Below, in pieces: positions 1 through 11,853 of a DNA stretch of 64,000 nucleotides (positions are counted from its first letter, which is position 1; every line of letters starts with the position of its first letter). Source of the stretch: Mixophyes australis. Lineage: Eukaryota > Chordata > Amphibia > Anura > Limnodynastidae. The position numbers and the translations under genes were made by a program. The stretch lies in the NCBI GenBank assembly GCA_036250195.1, contig JAVHZZ010000003.1, positions 343,089,875 to 343,153,874 of the forward strand, given 5' to 3'. The notes beneath the pieces are model-generated. The model saw nothing but the letters and a program-made list of their open reading frames with translations. It was not told the DNA's origin and searched no databases.

Positions 1-200
1 TGTCCCATGTCTGTCTACTGTCTGATGCACTCGTACGCCCTGTCACGTCTTTTGCTTCACTCTGTGTGAGTCCCCGTAGCATTACTCACACTCATCTGTG
101 CTACTTATGTGTATTACCTCACCTATTCGTTATTTGCTTCTGTACCCAGCGCTCCGGTATCTGTGGCGCCCTTTAAATAATTAAATAAATAATAATCATA
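1..200 (+). mobile_element. LINE/SINE 3' tail, cut by the window edge
   Basis: The end of this stretch (cagcgctccggtatctgtgg, then a GCGCC-TTTAAATAA tail and AATAAT repeats) is a diverged form of the 3' tail seen in the L2 and SINE copies elsewhere in the window. The 5' part lies outside the window. Confidence 0.5.
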
Positions 201-1460
201 TCAGTACATACACCAGATACAATGCTAGTGTACAAACCTATCTCCTTAGCTTTTAGCTAGCGCACAAGCCACATGACTCAGGTACACTGCCTGGCTTTCC
301 AATCATGGCACATGTAGCATACATGAACAGTAAGTTACACACAGAATATATAAGAGCATAACATGTACTTTGTTGGATATGGAGCAGAAGTAACCGTTAA
401 TTTTGCCAGACTAAGATGCTCTAACACACATCAAACACTATGACCACTCACTTCAATATAGGAAAACATTTTAATTATTGGAACTTTATTTTGCTGGCAG
501 ATGCACAGGAAGAGAACATCTAGAGTAGCTGATCTGTAGGATTTTCGGATAAATTCAGCAATTGTACAATTCCGAGGGGGCCGATGCCAGCTGTTGCCTC
601 TCTAAGGGCAGTCTACACGGATACGGTTACTATTGCCCTATAGCCCTATATATGCTATGACACTAACCCAGTAATGGGCAACTGTTGTTCCTAGGACCAC
701 GTGTGACCCTTGTAGTGTTCACCTACAGCCCCAACTCCTTCCTGCTTCATTGTCAGATTTGTTAGAACATTTTTGCAATACCTGCTGATATGTTATTACA
801 GGTGTCTCTATCGTTGAATAAGGATTTGAGGCTTAGCATTGCATTCTGCATCATCTAATAATTGAATACATGTGATATTTATGACCACAAAAGATTTAAA
901 TTGCTACTGTCTGACTTTTAGTTACAAGATCTGTGACAATTAGCTGTATTGGAAAAGAAAATAATTCTAGTGCCGTTGGCTTCAGCATATCACCATCGCC
1001 CTATCCGTATTGAGAAAATAGGTCACCGACATACAGCAAAGTAACGTATTTCCATTTTGGTCACTTCATGGCTTTACAAGACAAAACAGACAAAAAGATG
1101 CACGGCTACAGGTTGTAATTAAAATACACTATTACATTTCACATCATAAGCCGTCTGAAACACAAGAATATAATTGACTAAAGTAATGTAGTCATGTAAA
1201 ATTTAATTGAAGGAATGTTGAATATTAAGTGGTATTGCTTAGCATTGTGCTAGTATTAAAGTAAACTTGTATTAGTATTTTATCCCCATATGTTTAGTAA
1301 GTCGGGTGGTATTTCAGGTTTCTCGTCTCCAGATCTGTCATCCATGGCTGGACTTCCCTGTGTGAATTAACACTCTATTGTAATTACTATCAGCAGCTTT
1401 CAGCCACATAACCGTGAAAACAGCTACTGTTTTTGCAAAGCATTTATACAGCATCTCAGC
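201..1460. other. Intronic DNA, no recognised feature
   Basis: This is AT-rich, apparently unique sequence. I see no long reading frame, no repeat family found elsewhere in the window and no splice-bounded exon. Confidence 0.5.
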
Positions 1461-1562
1461 TTCATAGTGTGGCCACGCCCCTTTGTGATGTGGTCACGCC
1501 CCCGTAGGGATGTGGTCACACCCCCTGACCCACTGCTGGGGACAGACATGTTGGGAGGTATG
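1461..1562. mobile_element. GC-rich MITE fragment with short tandem units
   Basis: Three near copies of a unit reading gtgatgtggtcacgcccc are followed by a terminus reading tgttgggaggtatg. That terminus matches the right end of the element at 36669-36993. The opposite end is not recognisable, so this is a truncated copy. Confidence 0.5.
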
Positions 1563-2029
1563 AAAAGGGCAACTGACTATTGGCAATTGGCTGATTGACC
1601 CCAGTCAGGTAGCCTATATAAGCACAATAGAATTTCTAGAACAAGAAGACTAATAGATCCATGAAACAGTCTTCCATCAGCTGGAACAATTGGTTATTTT
1701 CTAGCATAAAATTATATTTTTCTGTTGTGTCCTGTTTCAAGCAATATAAAAAGTAGGATCATTGGCATAGGGATGAATGATTTCCATTTGGCACTATGAG
1801 TGTCAATGAGTATTAACGGAGGACAAATAGTGTCTAAATGTGCACAATAGATGTCTTTTTATATCCTTTACAAGAAGCATAACATGATTATTACCTTTAG
1901 GTATTTCATATGTTCATAGTAACTCTGTACTTGAAATAGAAAACACTTTATTTCACCTGTTCTACCTACACATCCCGTCTAACCATAATTAAATTTATAG
2001 CTCATCAGCAATTGGAGTTTCCTGTTCCT
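1563..2029. other. Intronic DNA, no recognised feature
   Basis: Unremarkable AT-rich sequence with no repeat relationship that I can see inside the window. Confidence 0.4.
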
Positions 2030-2172
2030 CTATGAAACCAAAGCGCGTGGAGGAAACTCACACAAACAAGGGAAGAACATGCAAACTCTACACAGATAAA
2101 GCCCTGGTTGGGAATCAAACTCATGACCCCAGCACTGTGAAGCAGTAATGCTAACCACTGTGCCACCATGCT
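2030..2172 (-). mobile_element. tRNA-derived SINE, 5' part only
   Basis: Read on the minus strand, this has the SINE head (gccaccatg on the + strand is its start), a B-box-like segment and the gagtttgcatgttctt core seen in the better copies. It stops before the body and the L2-like tail, so it is a 3'-truncated or broken copy. It is more diverged than those at 42650 or 39507. Confidence 0.75.
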
Positions 2173-3032
2173 AGTCTGGTTCATTTCTTTCCCTGATCTG
2201 TGGCATCTTGTTCATCGGTAACGTCCAAGGATACGTTGGTGCTCGGCATTCATCTATAAGTGGACCCAGTGTTCTTCATCTACACCACCCAACAAAACAC
2301 GACCACTGGTAGTGATCATAACTTCATTGAGCTTTAAATATTCCCCTTAAATCTTAATATGTTCCGTATGCAGAACAAGAACAGATCTTGGATACTACAA
2401 GCAGAATGACAAAAGCTGTATTGTGCACATTGTTAATATAAATACGGGGTAACATTTTTACTGTACTGGAACACTGGCCAGCTCTAGCTATATCGTTCTG
2501 TTTATGTTTTATCTTACTGGCCTTATTAGGATCAATATCCAGACTCTTCCGGATTATTACACCAGATTTATGACGTTTTTTAATCACATTTGAAGCTGCA
2601 TTTTAGACACATGATGAATTGCAAAGATTTTCATGGGTCATCAATTACACTCCACAGAGAGCCTGTGTCATTGACTTCTCCAATTATTAGGAGACAATAC
2701 ATCCCCTTTCTCAATAGCAAACTACAGTTTTATACTTTGTGATTAGTTGCATGGTGATTGAAACAAGACACAGATGCATCAAATTCAAGCGCGTATGTCA
2801 TTTTGATTTGATTTGGTGCATTTATTATGTAGAGAATGCACTGCAATATCTACAATATTCAATTAATGTATTACCTCTAAGGTATTATTAAAAATGTATC
2901 AGATATATTAAACCAAGTGTTTGCACAGGTGATTTTCATTTTAAATTACTCCCTTTTGGGCAACATTCTGAGTATGTCTACAGGAAGCAGATATTGCAAT
3001 TAACACATGATAAGTAGCTATATTTTAATATT
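2173..3032. other. Intronic DNA, no recognised feature
   Basis: No repeat family member or credible exon was seen. The 77-residue minus-strand reading frame at 2354-2587 has no recognisable domain and is judged to be chance. Confidence 0.45.
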
Positions 3033-3075
3033 ACATGGCGCTATATAAATAAATGGTGATGATGATGATGATGAA
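3033..3075 (+). mobile_element. Orphan SINE/L2 3' tail
   Basis: This 43-bp piece has the GGCGCTATATAAATAAATGG tail followed by GATGATGAT repeats, identical in form to the 3' ends of the SINE and L2 copies in this window. No body precedes it, so it is either an extreme 5' truncation or a remnant. Confidence 0.6.
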
Positions 3076-3272
3076 TATATATTAGTTATTACATATTGTT
3101 ACTGAATACAGCAGGGATATGTACAGCAGTTAGTAACTCACCAGTAGATTATCGCTTATAATTTATGTTATCCATGGTCAGCTGCTGACTGGTTAAGTGG
3201 AGTTCTGCTGTAGCAATATTCAGCCTATGAGTTCACTAAGAACTAGTGCCATCAATGTACCATGAGACACCT

Positions 3273-3446
3273 GGGTCTATATTTACTAATCTGCGGGTTT
3301 GAAAAAGTGGAGATGTTGCCTATAGCAACCAATCAGATTCTAGCTGTCATTTTGTAGAATGTACTAAATAAATGACAACTAGAATCTGATTGGTTGCTAT
3401 AGGCAACATCTCCACTTTTTCAAACCCGCAGTTTAGTAAATCTACT
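3273..3446. mobile_element. MITE, CTGCGGGTTTGAAAAAGTGG family (copy 1)
   Basis: This is a non-coding element with long inverted repeats: tactaatctgcgggtttg on the left and caaacccgcagtttagta on the right. Each arm continues through gttgcctatagcaacc and AATCAGATTCTAGCT. The whole element is close to a perfect palindrome around a short centre, so it can fold into a hairpin. It is one of about ten related copies in the window and lies directly beside copy 2. Confidence 0.85.
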
Positions 3447-3450
3447 GCCT

Positions 3451-3620
3451 GGAGGTAGGTTTACTAAAGCTTCTAAAATGGAAAAGTAGAGGTGCTGCTT
3501 GTTGCAACCAATCAGATGCCTGCTACCACTTTGTAGAGTGTACTAGTTAAATGAGAGTCAGAATCTGATTGGTTGCTACAGACAACACTTCCACTTTTCC
3601 TTTTAAGAAGTAAATATACC
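3451..3620. mobile_element. MITE, related subfamily (copy 2, adjacent to copy 1)
   Basis: This has the same internal GCAACCAATCAGA and TCTGATTGGTTGC arms as copy 1, but its outer arms read ggtttactaaagcttc and cttttaagaagtaaa. It resembles the subfamily at 44251-44411. Only four bases separate it from copy 1. Confidence 0.75.
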
Positions 3621-4772
3621 AAATCCTTCCAACTCAGTTATCTCGCTAGATCTGAATTGATAGGCTGTGTATTTTTTCAGCCCACAATAATATCTGCCTG
3701 TGCTCTGTATATATTATGGGTTCACTATTACCCCAGAATTGGACATGGAAAGTTTTGTTCATGCCTATTTATGTTTTGTGAAGTACACAAAAAGTGGAAG
3801 AAAAAATAAGCAAGAAAAGCGTTTTATCTTTACTGTCATTTCTTCCAAATACTATGAATAGTACTTGAAAACAATTAGACATTCTATTTGACCACAGTGA
3901 TTGTTTTACTCTGTTAATGTGCGGATTATTTAGAAGCCCAGTAAATAAATGCTCCGTTTTATGGGCTTGAAATGCAGCACTTTTTCGTTTCATTAAGAAT
4001 GAAGAAAAAAGATCCTTTGGATTTTATCATGCAGTTTGGTTCTTTGGTTCCCTTTGGGGTATCTCATTTCATTCCACAAAGAGTACACAGAGCTGTGAAC
4101 TGCAATCCAAACATCTATAATGCATAAACATTCTGCAGCGATTTCTCTTTCCAAAATCTGATACTACCCGGCAATATCACATAAGCAACACTTATACTGA
4201 AAAATGGAGGTAAACGCTGGCACAGATTTTCTTTCTATTCCCCTGCGCACCGGCATCCGGATTGTTTTTGATGTCTTCACTCATTAAAAAAACATTTTTT
4301 AAAAAAGCAGTGCTGGGTTCAGGTATACAAGGTTGTTTGTGTGTGGGTATGTCAAGAGATCCACAACTAGAAGAAAAACAAAATTCTGACATGCAAGGTC
4401 CTACACGCAGTCTCTGCGGATTATACCCCATGGTATGAGATTATTTCTGAAGATTTCTTTTATATTCCTTTTTAAGTCTTTTGAGTCTTTGATATGTAAA
4501 AAAACCCAATTAAATCAGTTTTTTTTAAGATTAACTACATTATAGTTGCTATATTACTTACATTTTTAAAACAGCATGTTTTGTAGCTTTGCACATAAAG
4601 CTGACGTCATTTTTCCAAGATATTCTCAAGTGTTTTGCTTAACCACTGAAGGCATGCTAGGTCAAATTAGATAGGGAAAGTAAAAAAAAAAACCTCTAAC
4701 CTCAACCCTTTTTGCAGTAGTCGCTAGAGAAAATGTTGATTATCTTTACTTTTTAAATATGGATGCAAGTTA
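3621..4772. other. Intronic DNA, no recognised feature
   Basis: No repeat membership or exon was recognised. Short reading frames near 3769-3993 and 4192-4431 have no recognisable motif. Confidence 0.45.
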
Positions 4773-5056
4773 TCATCATCAGATATTTATATAGCGCTAC
4801 TAATTACGCAGCGCTGTACAGAGAACTGACTCACATCAGTCCCTGCCCCATTGGGGCTTACAGTCTAAATTCCCTAACCCACACAGAGAGACAGGGCCAA
4901 TTAACCTACTAATATGTTCTTGGAATGTGGAAGGAAACTCACGCAAACACGTGGAGAACATACAAACTCCACACAGATAAAGCCATGATCGGGAATTGAA
5001 CTCATGACCCCAGTGCTGTGAGGCAGAAGTGCTAACCACTAAGCCACCGTGCTGCC
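4773..5056 (-). mobile_element. tRNA-derived SINE with L2-like tail, full-length type
   Basis: On the minus strand the element starts ggcagcacggtggcttagtg, where TGGCTTAGTGG fits the RNA polymerase III A box. A B-box-like GAGTTCAATTCCC follows, then the gtttgtatgttctcc core, a body containing the 'gtaagccccaatggggcagg' block, and a tail GCGCTATATAAATA ending in (GAT)n. The A/B box spacing indicates tRNA ancestry; the tail is shared with the L2 copies at 9400 and 55250. Confidence 0.88.
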
Positions 5057-5990
5057 TAATGCCTTCTGTTTAGTAAGTGGTCATCTATGACCTTGGACAA
5101 TTAATGTCCTGAGCCTTAAATAATATAAAGAACCTTTGGGGGACATTTTAGTTTTGGAAAAACGTACTTTTTTTTCTTGTCATTTTGACTGCAGTTTGGG
5201 AAACGTCAGATTTACTAAAGGCATCATCATTTTTTAAACAGCACAGTTTGTTTTTCTAGACCTAGGTCTAATAGTCAAGATAGGTGCATGCACTTTGAGC
5301 TATGTTGCCTGGACATTAAAATATAAATTAAATAAAAAATTGAAGAAATTAAATGAAAAGAAAACATCCATCCTCTTCTGCAACAGCCCATGGTGCTCAG
5401 CATCGTGCCCGATCCTAGAGGACGATACAAATGATCGGGGCCCCGTACCTAGAGAGGCCTGACACAATGTCAAATAGCACTGGGTCTCTCCTGGTTTCCC
5501 TGGCACTTGGGTAACAGAATCAATATATTAAAATATAGTGACCACATTGTTAAATAAATGATTCATATTGTTACCTTCTTACATAAATGAATAATAAAGC
5601 TGCTGTTCTATTAATAAATAATATGCCCGTTACGTATATAATTATTATAATTTGGCCCTGTTATTTCCACAGAGAGTGCCTCCATTAGTTTTCTGATTAA
5701 TTTAGAATACTATTGTTGTCTTCATAAAAATATATTTGTCCCCATAGTTCATAAATAAAGATGTTTCCCTAATAAATACCTTACCTGTAAATTCTGCTGT
5801 TCTTGATCTGATGTATTCCATAGGTGGAATAAAATAAAATTAAAAAAAACCTATTAGAAAGATGAACTGCTCAGAAGCTCTTCCAAATGAGTTAATGTAC
5901 AATGAGTCCACCTACCTACTAGCCAGGCAGCCAATCAAGAGTGGTCTCCTATCCGTGATCGACTAGTAAGAGCAGGGGCCTTGTCGTAAA
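5057..5990. other. Intronic DNA, no recognised feature
   Basis: AT-rich sequence in which I see no exon and no repeat shared with the rest of the window. Confidence 0.4.
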
Positions 5991-6015
5991 CCCCCCCCCC
6001 CCCCCCCCCCCCCCC
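5991..6015. repeat. Homopolymer run of 25 cytosines
   Basis: An uninterrupted C25 tract. The complementary G25 could form a quadruplex, and the tract length is prone to sequencing error and slippage. Confidence 0.95.
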
Positions 6016-6872
6016 ACATTCTCCAGGTGCTACAGCCTGGAAAATATATTGAAGTAACTATAACTTTCCTCCATTATAGTTGAGCTACTAAACATTTCCA
6101 TTCTATTCAGGGCATTTGTTTCTTCCTGCACGGTGCTCCCTCTACATTACAGATACATTCATTTAGTGTGCATAACAAATGGTATTTCTCCTACTGTGTA
6201 TAGAAAGTTGAGAGAATATAAGAGCACAGATAATATCTGTACAGTTTGTGCATGTCACGCTTGAGATATATGAGGCAGACTCAGGAACAGCTATGTTTAG
6301 TGCTGTCACTTATTCCTCTCCGGCCGTTTTGTCATGACTTACAGTACGGCACAAGATTCCTCTGTGACACATTGTACATTCCATCTGCTTGAAATTCTTC
6401 TTTTATTGAGACCATCAATAGTTATAATTCATGTAAACTTTCGTAAATAAATAGCAATGTCATTTGCACTTTCATTTTTCAAAGCCGGTTAGCGTGCTTG
6501 TTATCTTGGTACAGATATTTTCTGGGTGAATTAGGACTCAATCAAAGTCATCTGAGCTGACACATTATTTTTTAAACTTTGTTTTATGGCAATATTTAAC
6601 TTTGTCTGTTTTTATTATAGTATGAGTATTTATTTCCAGGGAACCAATTTGCATCAGTTGTATGAGTTTTATACATGAGTTAGGAAACCTTACTTGCACA
6701 AAATTGCAATTTAAAGGATTCCTCCAGACTGGCACATCACTCAAAGTCTCTTTGGGATCCTTTGCCATTTATGTGATTCAGTGAATGTTTCAGTTTGTGT
6801 TAAACTGAGATTTGGCTCTACAATCCTGAAATATTGACACAATGAAGGAATAATAACAGACAAAGAGATATA
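6016..6872. other. Intronic DNA, no recognised feature
   Basis: The part around 6240-6380 has a balanced, non-repetitive composition and could be a conserved element, but nothing in the sequence proves it. No coding potential was recognised. Confidence 0.4.
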
Positions 6873-7188
6873 GGACCTGAATCATTAAGGAGAGCAAAGC
6901 ATAAAAAAAGGAGTAACTTTGCACCTGGGCAAAACCATGTTGCATTGGAGGGGAAAGTAAATGTAAAACCTGGGGACATAATTATGTGTGGGGTAGGGCA
7001 TGTCCTAGATTACCTTTACATGTCAGTGTAAAAATAAAGCTATCAAGTATTTGTGTGCTAGATGAAAAAACACCCAGTATTTATCTTAGGTGCAAAACAA
7101 TAAACTAATCTACACCCCTTGTAACATGGTTTGTCCAGGATCAAATTTACTTCTTTTTTTGTCTTACTTTCCTTAATGACTCAGGCCC
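6873..7188 (+). mobile_element. GGGCCTGATTCATTAAGG MITE, copy A (3-bp TSD ata)
   Basis: The termini are GGACCTGAATCATTAAGG and CCTTAATGACTCAGGCCC, flanked on both sides by ATA (6870-6872 and 7189-7191). The interior is asymmetric: a left half containing aaaccatgttgcattggagg and a right half containing tatcaagtatttgtgtgcta. There is no coding sequence. The terminal sequence and the 3-bp duplication suggest a PIF/Harbinger-like non-autonomous transposon, though the duplicated triplet is not the usual TWA. Confidence 0.85.
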
Positions 7189-7447
7189 ATAAATATATTA
7201 TTCTTACATTTATAGGATATCAAACAGTTGGCAGAATCAGGAACCAGTGCATGAAGTCCCAGGCACAAAGGCATGTTTCTAGACCTTCACGCAGACCAAT
7301 GGAGAGAGTTCAAAGTGTTCCTGACCATATCAGTTTAAATACAATATGCATTGGTGCATGGCAGCAGCACTATATAGTAAGGCTATTATAATGTTTGTTT
7401 CCTTCAAGGGCACAGGCTGTCTAGTAATACGTTTTGCTCCAATCATT

Positions 7448-7750
7448 GGCAGCACGGTGGCTAAGTGGATAGCACTTCTGTCTTACAGCACTGGGGTCAT
7501 GAGTTCAATCCCCGACCATGGTCTTATCTGTGAGGAGTTTGTATGTTCTCCCCATGTTTGCATGGGTTTCCTCCAGGTGCTCTGGTTTCCTCCCACACTC
7601 CAAAAACACACTGGTAGGTTAATTGGCTGCTAACAAATTGACCCTAGTATGTGTGTGTGTTACGGAATGTAGACTGTAAGCCCCAATGGGAGTTCTCTGT
7701 ACAGCGCTGCGGAATTAGTGGTGCTATATAAATAAATGGTGATGATAATG
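7448..7750 (+). mobile_element. tRNA-derived SINE with L2-like tail, full-length type
   Basis: It begins GGCAGCACGGTGGCTAAGTG with an A-box match and has a B-box-like GAGTTCAATCCCC and the tcctcccacactccaaaaac block. It ends in GCTATATAAATAAATGG followed by GATGATAATG. The reading frame that crosses it (7346-7633) is an accident of the repeat and appears in several other SINE copies too. Confidence 0.88.
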
Positions 7751-8610
7751 ATTTACTAGGCATAATTATATTATGTCTTGAATTGCAAAACGCACTGCCC
7801 CCCATGTTTTCCTAGCTTTGCTATGGAACCTTACAATACTGACAATATAAAAGGATATTTTTATATATTAATGCCTATACAGTTTACAACGTAATATGTA
7901 TGATACTGTCTTGAGTTATATATTGTGCCAGCCATTAACCAATCAGGAGCCTGCTGTCATGTCAGAGTACGGCAACTCTTTTCTCCTGCAACTCTCCAGC
8001 AGAGGTCCCCAGTACAAGTGATTAGGGAGCGCAGTCACATTAAGCAAACAGAAGGTTCCTCCACTGATGTTTTAGTTCTAAAAGAGGGAATGAGGAACAT
8101 TTAGCAAATAAGAAGTATTGCAGAATTATGGGTGCTAGATAAATGGGACTTAAATGTTACAAATGGAGGTCCGGATCTACTAGGGGCTATTTCACACAGA
8201 CCTACAACTATTAGGGTAATTTGTGAACAGCAAATGCTATAAACCCACAATGCCCTTCTATGCGCACAAATTAGACTTGTTGCACTCCATGCACATTGGT
8301 ACATGCCGACTTTCCAGTCTCTGAAGGGGAAAAGAGAAAATTAATCTGGGTTTAGTTTTGCGGGTTAGCGGGTACTTCAGACAATACACATGGTAGAAAC
8401 TGTAAATGCATCAATTCAAAGTTCATCCAGCTACAACTTTCCCACCACCCCATAAATCTTTCCATTTTTCTACTAAAATACTGCTTAGTTAATTACATCT
8501 TAAATTAATCATGAGTGACAGGACCTCGGAACTGTATTTGAAATGTTTTTCTATACTGGTAAAAGTACCCATACAAATGTGCTACTTTAAATTTATATAT
8601 ATATTTATAT
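7751..8610. other. Intronic DNA, no recognised feature
   Basis: No repeat membership or exon was recognised in this stretch. Confidence 0.4.
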
Positions 8611-9417
8611 CTCACACAAGACACCGAAAAAACCTTAATTCATGTACTCATCATCTCCCGCATCGACTATTGCAACTCCCTCCTTACTGGTCTTCCCAAA
8701 GTCAGACTTGAACCCCTGCAATCTATTATGCACGCAGCGGCTAGATTGATTTTCCTTGCAAACCGTTCTTCCTCTGATGAACCACTCTGTCAGTCTCTAC
8801 ATTGGCTGCCTGTATTTAAAATAATCCAATATAAAATTCTTCTACTAACATACAAGGCTGTCAACAAAATTGCACCGACATACATCTCCTCACTTGTCTC
8901 AAAATATCTCGACACCTCCGTTCTGCACAAGATCTGCGTCTCTCTTCCACTCTCATCACATTCTCCCATTCTCAGTTACATGACTTTTTTCGGGCTACCC
9001 CCACTTTGTGGAATTCCCTCCCTCGCACAGTAAGACTTTCCTCTAGTCTCCAAACCTTCAAGCGTTCTCTGAAAACCCACCTCTTCAGACAAGCTTATGA
9101 TATTCCTCAACCACCATCTTAATCTCCCCTATTACCACCCTCTACACAGCTAACACAAGACAAAAACCCTCTGACCAACATTGGTACACACACAGCCCAC
9201 TCAATACTTTTACCTTTGCATTCTAGTTGATCCAGTGTGCAATATGATGTAGCACATGCCCTTGTGGTTCAAACTCCCATTGTCCCATAGATTGTAAGCT
9301 TGCGAGCAGGGTTCTCTTACCTCTGTCTGTATGTATTACCCAGTATTGTTTTATTAATGTTTGTTCCCAATTGTAAAGCGCTGCGGAATTTGCTGGCGCT
9401 ATATAAATAAATGATGA

Positions 9418-9420
<3 letters not shown>
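8611..9420 (+). pseudogene. L2-type LINE 3' end with decayed reverse-transcriptase C-terminus
   Basis: A 5'-truncated L2 retrotransposon. The + strand encodes the conserved end of the L2 polymerase protein, including SRIDYCNSLLTGLP, HAAARLIF, LHWLPV and KILLLTYKAVNKIAPTYIS. A frameshift in a T run near 8985 moves the frame; in the new frame it continues PTLWNSLPRTVRLSSSLQTF and stops with TAA at 9120-9122. A roughly 300-bp 3' UTR follows, with the gtaagcttgcgagcaggg block and the GCGCTATATAAATAAATGAT tail. The tail runs directly into (AT)n. Not functional: most of the protein is missing and it is frameshifted. Confidence 0.93.

Positions 9421-9471
<51 letters not shown>
9419..9471. repeat. 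(TA)n microsatellite at the L2 tail
   Basis: About 50 bp of TA with one interruption (TACATA), starting immediately after the GATGATGA tail of the L2 copy. The 161-residue minus-strand frame at 9223-9708 is an artefact of this tract and the L2 UTR. Confidence 0.95.
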
Positions 9472-10575
9472 GCAAATTTTCATGGTCTCCATTGTATAGA
9501 ATATTTTGAATAGCTTCTGGCTCACAAGCATAGAGAATATACGAGGATTTTTCCAAGAAAATCCTAGACAGAGCAAAAATATTATAGAGATAAAGCTACC
9601 TTGTGTAATTATTATTATGTTCTCCATAATAGATACCACAAACAGGCAGACTGATATAAAACAAAACATAACCATACATAAAAACAAAACAGCATTGTGC
9701 AACAACAAATACCTTGCAATGCTAATATATCAAACTGTCTCACAAAAGTAAGCGACTTGATAACAGCACTGTGCAAAACAAATTGGATTTTTGGGATTCT
9801 GGGTTCTTTGCACTAAAGAGACTTTTTTTTTTAAACAGCCTTATAAATTGAAGCTATGGAGTTGGGTCCTTCGTTGTAATTAAGAATGAAGGTTTGAGAC
9901 ACGTGGCTTCTATTGACTTCTATACATGCGTTCAAGAAGCAGCCTAGCAAAATAATTTAATAGTTTCTAAATGTCATTAAAGCCTAGACATATTTGATGA
10001 ATTAGACTTTTTTGTATGAGAATTACAGCGTAGTCTCATTTGCACGAGGTCATTCCCGTATTGTGGAATGGCTAAACAGGCAGCATCGAAGCGAGGTAAA
10101 CAAAATAATTGTACTGCCTTCTGCCACCTAGGTCCCTCCGGATTCTGTGCGTTAATAAGGTCTTGTTAAATCTGTTTGTACTCATTTGAGGATGAATACG
10201 ATATTGCAAATAATCCCATAGGACTCCGTAGCTGAATGAACAATGACTACTTTTACAAGCTTAATATATTTTTTTTTTTCAAACTTAAAATTAGAAAATT
10301 GCAATTTGGAAAAAATAAGACCTGTGTGTGTATATCATTAGCACATTCACACCTCTGGTGCCTCCCATCGCTGTTATTGCTGCATTTCTTCATTAGTGTC
10401 TTGGCACATCTTGGGACTACATTTTCTGCCTGTCCCATATTTCTAGAAGGTTGATAGCATGCGGCAAACTTCTGACCCAAGCATTTCTCATCTAAGGACG
10501 CTGCCAAACACCAGAACGCGAATTTGACAGTGAAAATACATATAATTCAATGTATTTAAATAGCGTATATTATGC

Positions 10576-10577
<2 letters not shown>
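9472..10577. other. Intronic DNA, no recognised repeat
   Basis: No exon or repeat was recognised. The part at about 10010-10150 is non-repetitive with mixed composition and is a weak candidate for a conserved non-coding element. Confidence 0.4.

Positions 10578-10614
<37 letters not shown>
10578..10614. repeat. (TA)n microsatellite
   Basis: An uninterrupted TA tract of about 36 bp. Confidence 0.95.
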
Positions 10615-10615
<1 letters not shown>

Positions 10616-11454
10616 CTTTGTTACAATGTTTATATTGGTAGGACAGTAAAATGCCTTTCTGCCTTTCTATTCAATCACTCCATGTTTTTCAGTCGAATCC
10701 CAAACCTGTTAATCTGGGAGAGTTCACAAAGGTGCATTACACATTACCCAGGTGGGACGAAAGACCATGTCTATGTCTATCTACCTATAGTTGTCAAATC
10801 CAATTTTTACATACATGAGCCTCGGGATTGATTCGAAATTACTCATGCTCCTGACATCTGAATGTAAGGGAAAATGTAATTTTCACATGAATGGCTCTTT
10901 CAAGATTTGATTGTTACCAGACTTTATGGGAATTGTAGTACAATTCCCAATAGCCCATGCGCATGTTCCATGGTAATATTCAACCAATCAGGGAGCAGTA
11001 TGTGGTCACTGGGGGTCAGAGATATGGAGGGAGCCCTACTCAGTGGCAAAGCGCCATTTCAACTCTGTAGGGAGGTTTAAGCAAGGCACATAAGTGTGTA
11101 TTTTATTTTCTATACAGCTATTGCAATTATTATGATGTGTTTGATGGCACATATTTGTATGGTTTGCCAAGCCTTTGCTGTGGGTATAAGGTTGGTCATG
11201 GGTCTGTTGTGCTATACAGTCCTGGGGCTTCTCTGCTTTACAATTCCTCGTGCATTAATTTAGTGGTTGGGCATAATGTCGTTCGCCTTATATATAGTTT
11301 TGATATGAAATACCTGCCTATGTAAAGCTGAATATTTTTATATTTGTCATGATGGTGATATAATTTGATTTGAAATATATGTTGCTATGTGATGCAGATT
11401 ATTGGGATATATCTGATGATTCAAGTAGATATTAAAATAGGAAAATATTATACA
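10615..11454. other. Intronic DNA, no recognised feature
   Basis: A small palindrome near 10930-10955 (gggaattgtagtacaattcc) is visible. Nothing else is recognised. Confidence 0.45.
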
Positions 11455-11853
11455 CAAGTTAACCTGTGCATGATACTCATGCATTCTAGTCAAATCAAGC
11501 TACTTAAGGTGTTAAAAAGGTTCTTGTCATGCATTTGGGCCTAGCCCAGGCCTCCTCAGGGGAAGAGCGTTACTTCCCGATGCAAGCGCCCTTTTTTAAC
11601 GTGGTTTTGTCCACATGTCTCCACCTCATCATTTTTCTCCATCACCTCATCCTTCATCTTCATCGCCACATCCTTCATCAAGCTACTTAAGGTGTTAAAA
11701 ACTCCCCACTGTCACCCCCGGCAACCACCAACCACTCCCAACTGTCACTTCTCCTTCAAGAAATATATAGGTCAGTGTATAACTCTGCCCAGCAGGTGGC
11801 GCTGCAGCTTGGTTTTTTTTTTCACACACGCCCCTAGGCATTTATATGGTAGA
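11455..11853 (-). mobile_element. Non-autonomous Helitron/Helentron-like element (399 bp)
   Basis: Read on the minus strand it begins TCTACCATATAAATGCCTAG and ends with a hairpin, GCATG-AGTAT-CATGC, followed by ACAGGTTAACTTG. It has no terminal inverted repeats and no target duplication, and it sits between A and T, as expected for a rolling-circle transposon. Its start and its last ~200 bp match the longer element at 12712-13336, including the tgaggaggcc block. The terminal CTTG differs from the classic CTRR. The coding part is missing. Confidence 0.75.

Noticed and set aside
7448..7525. tRNA gene
   Set aside because: A and B boxes are present, but the sequence does not fold as a tRNA and recurs as the head of a SINE.
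7346..7633. Protein-coding gene on + strand
   Set aside because: The same frame recurs in other SINE copies (for example 39420-39734, 42625-42825), so it is a repeat artefact.
9223..9708. 161-residue minus-strand frame
   Set aside because: It crosses the antisense of the L2 3' UTR and an AT microsatellite (the Ile/Tyr run).
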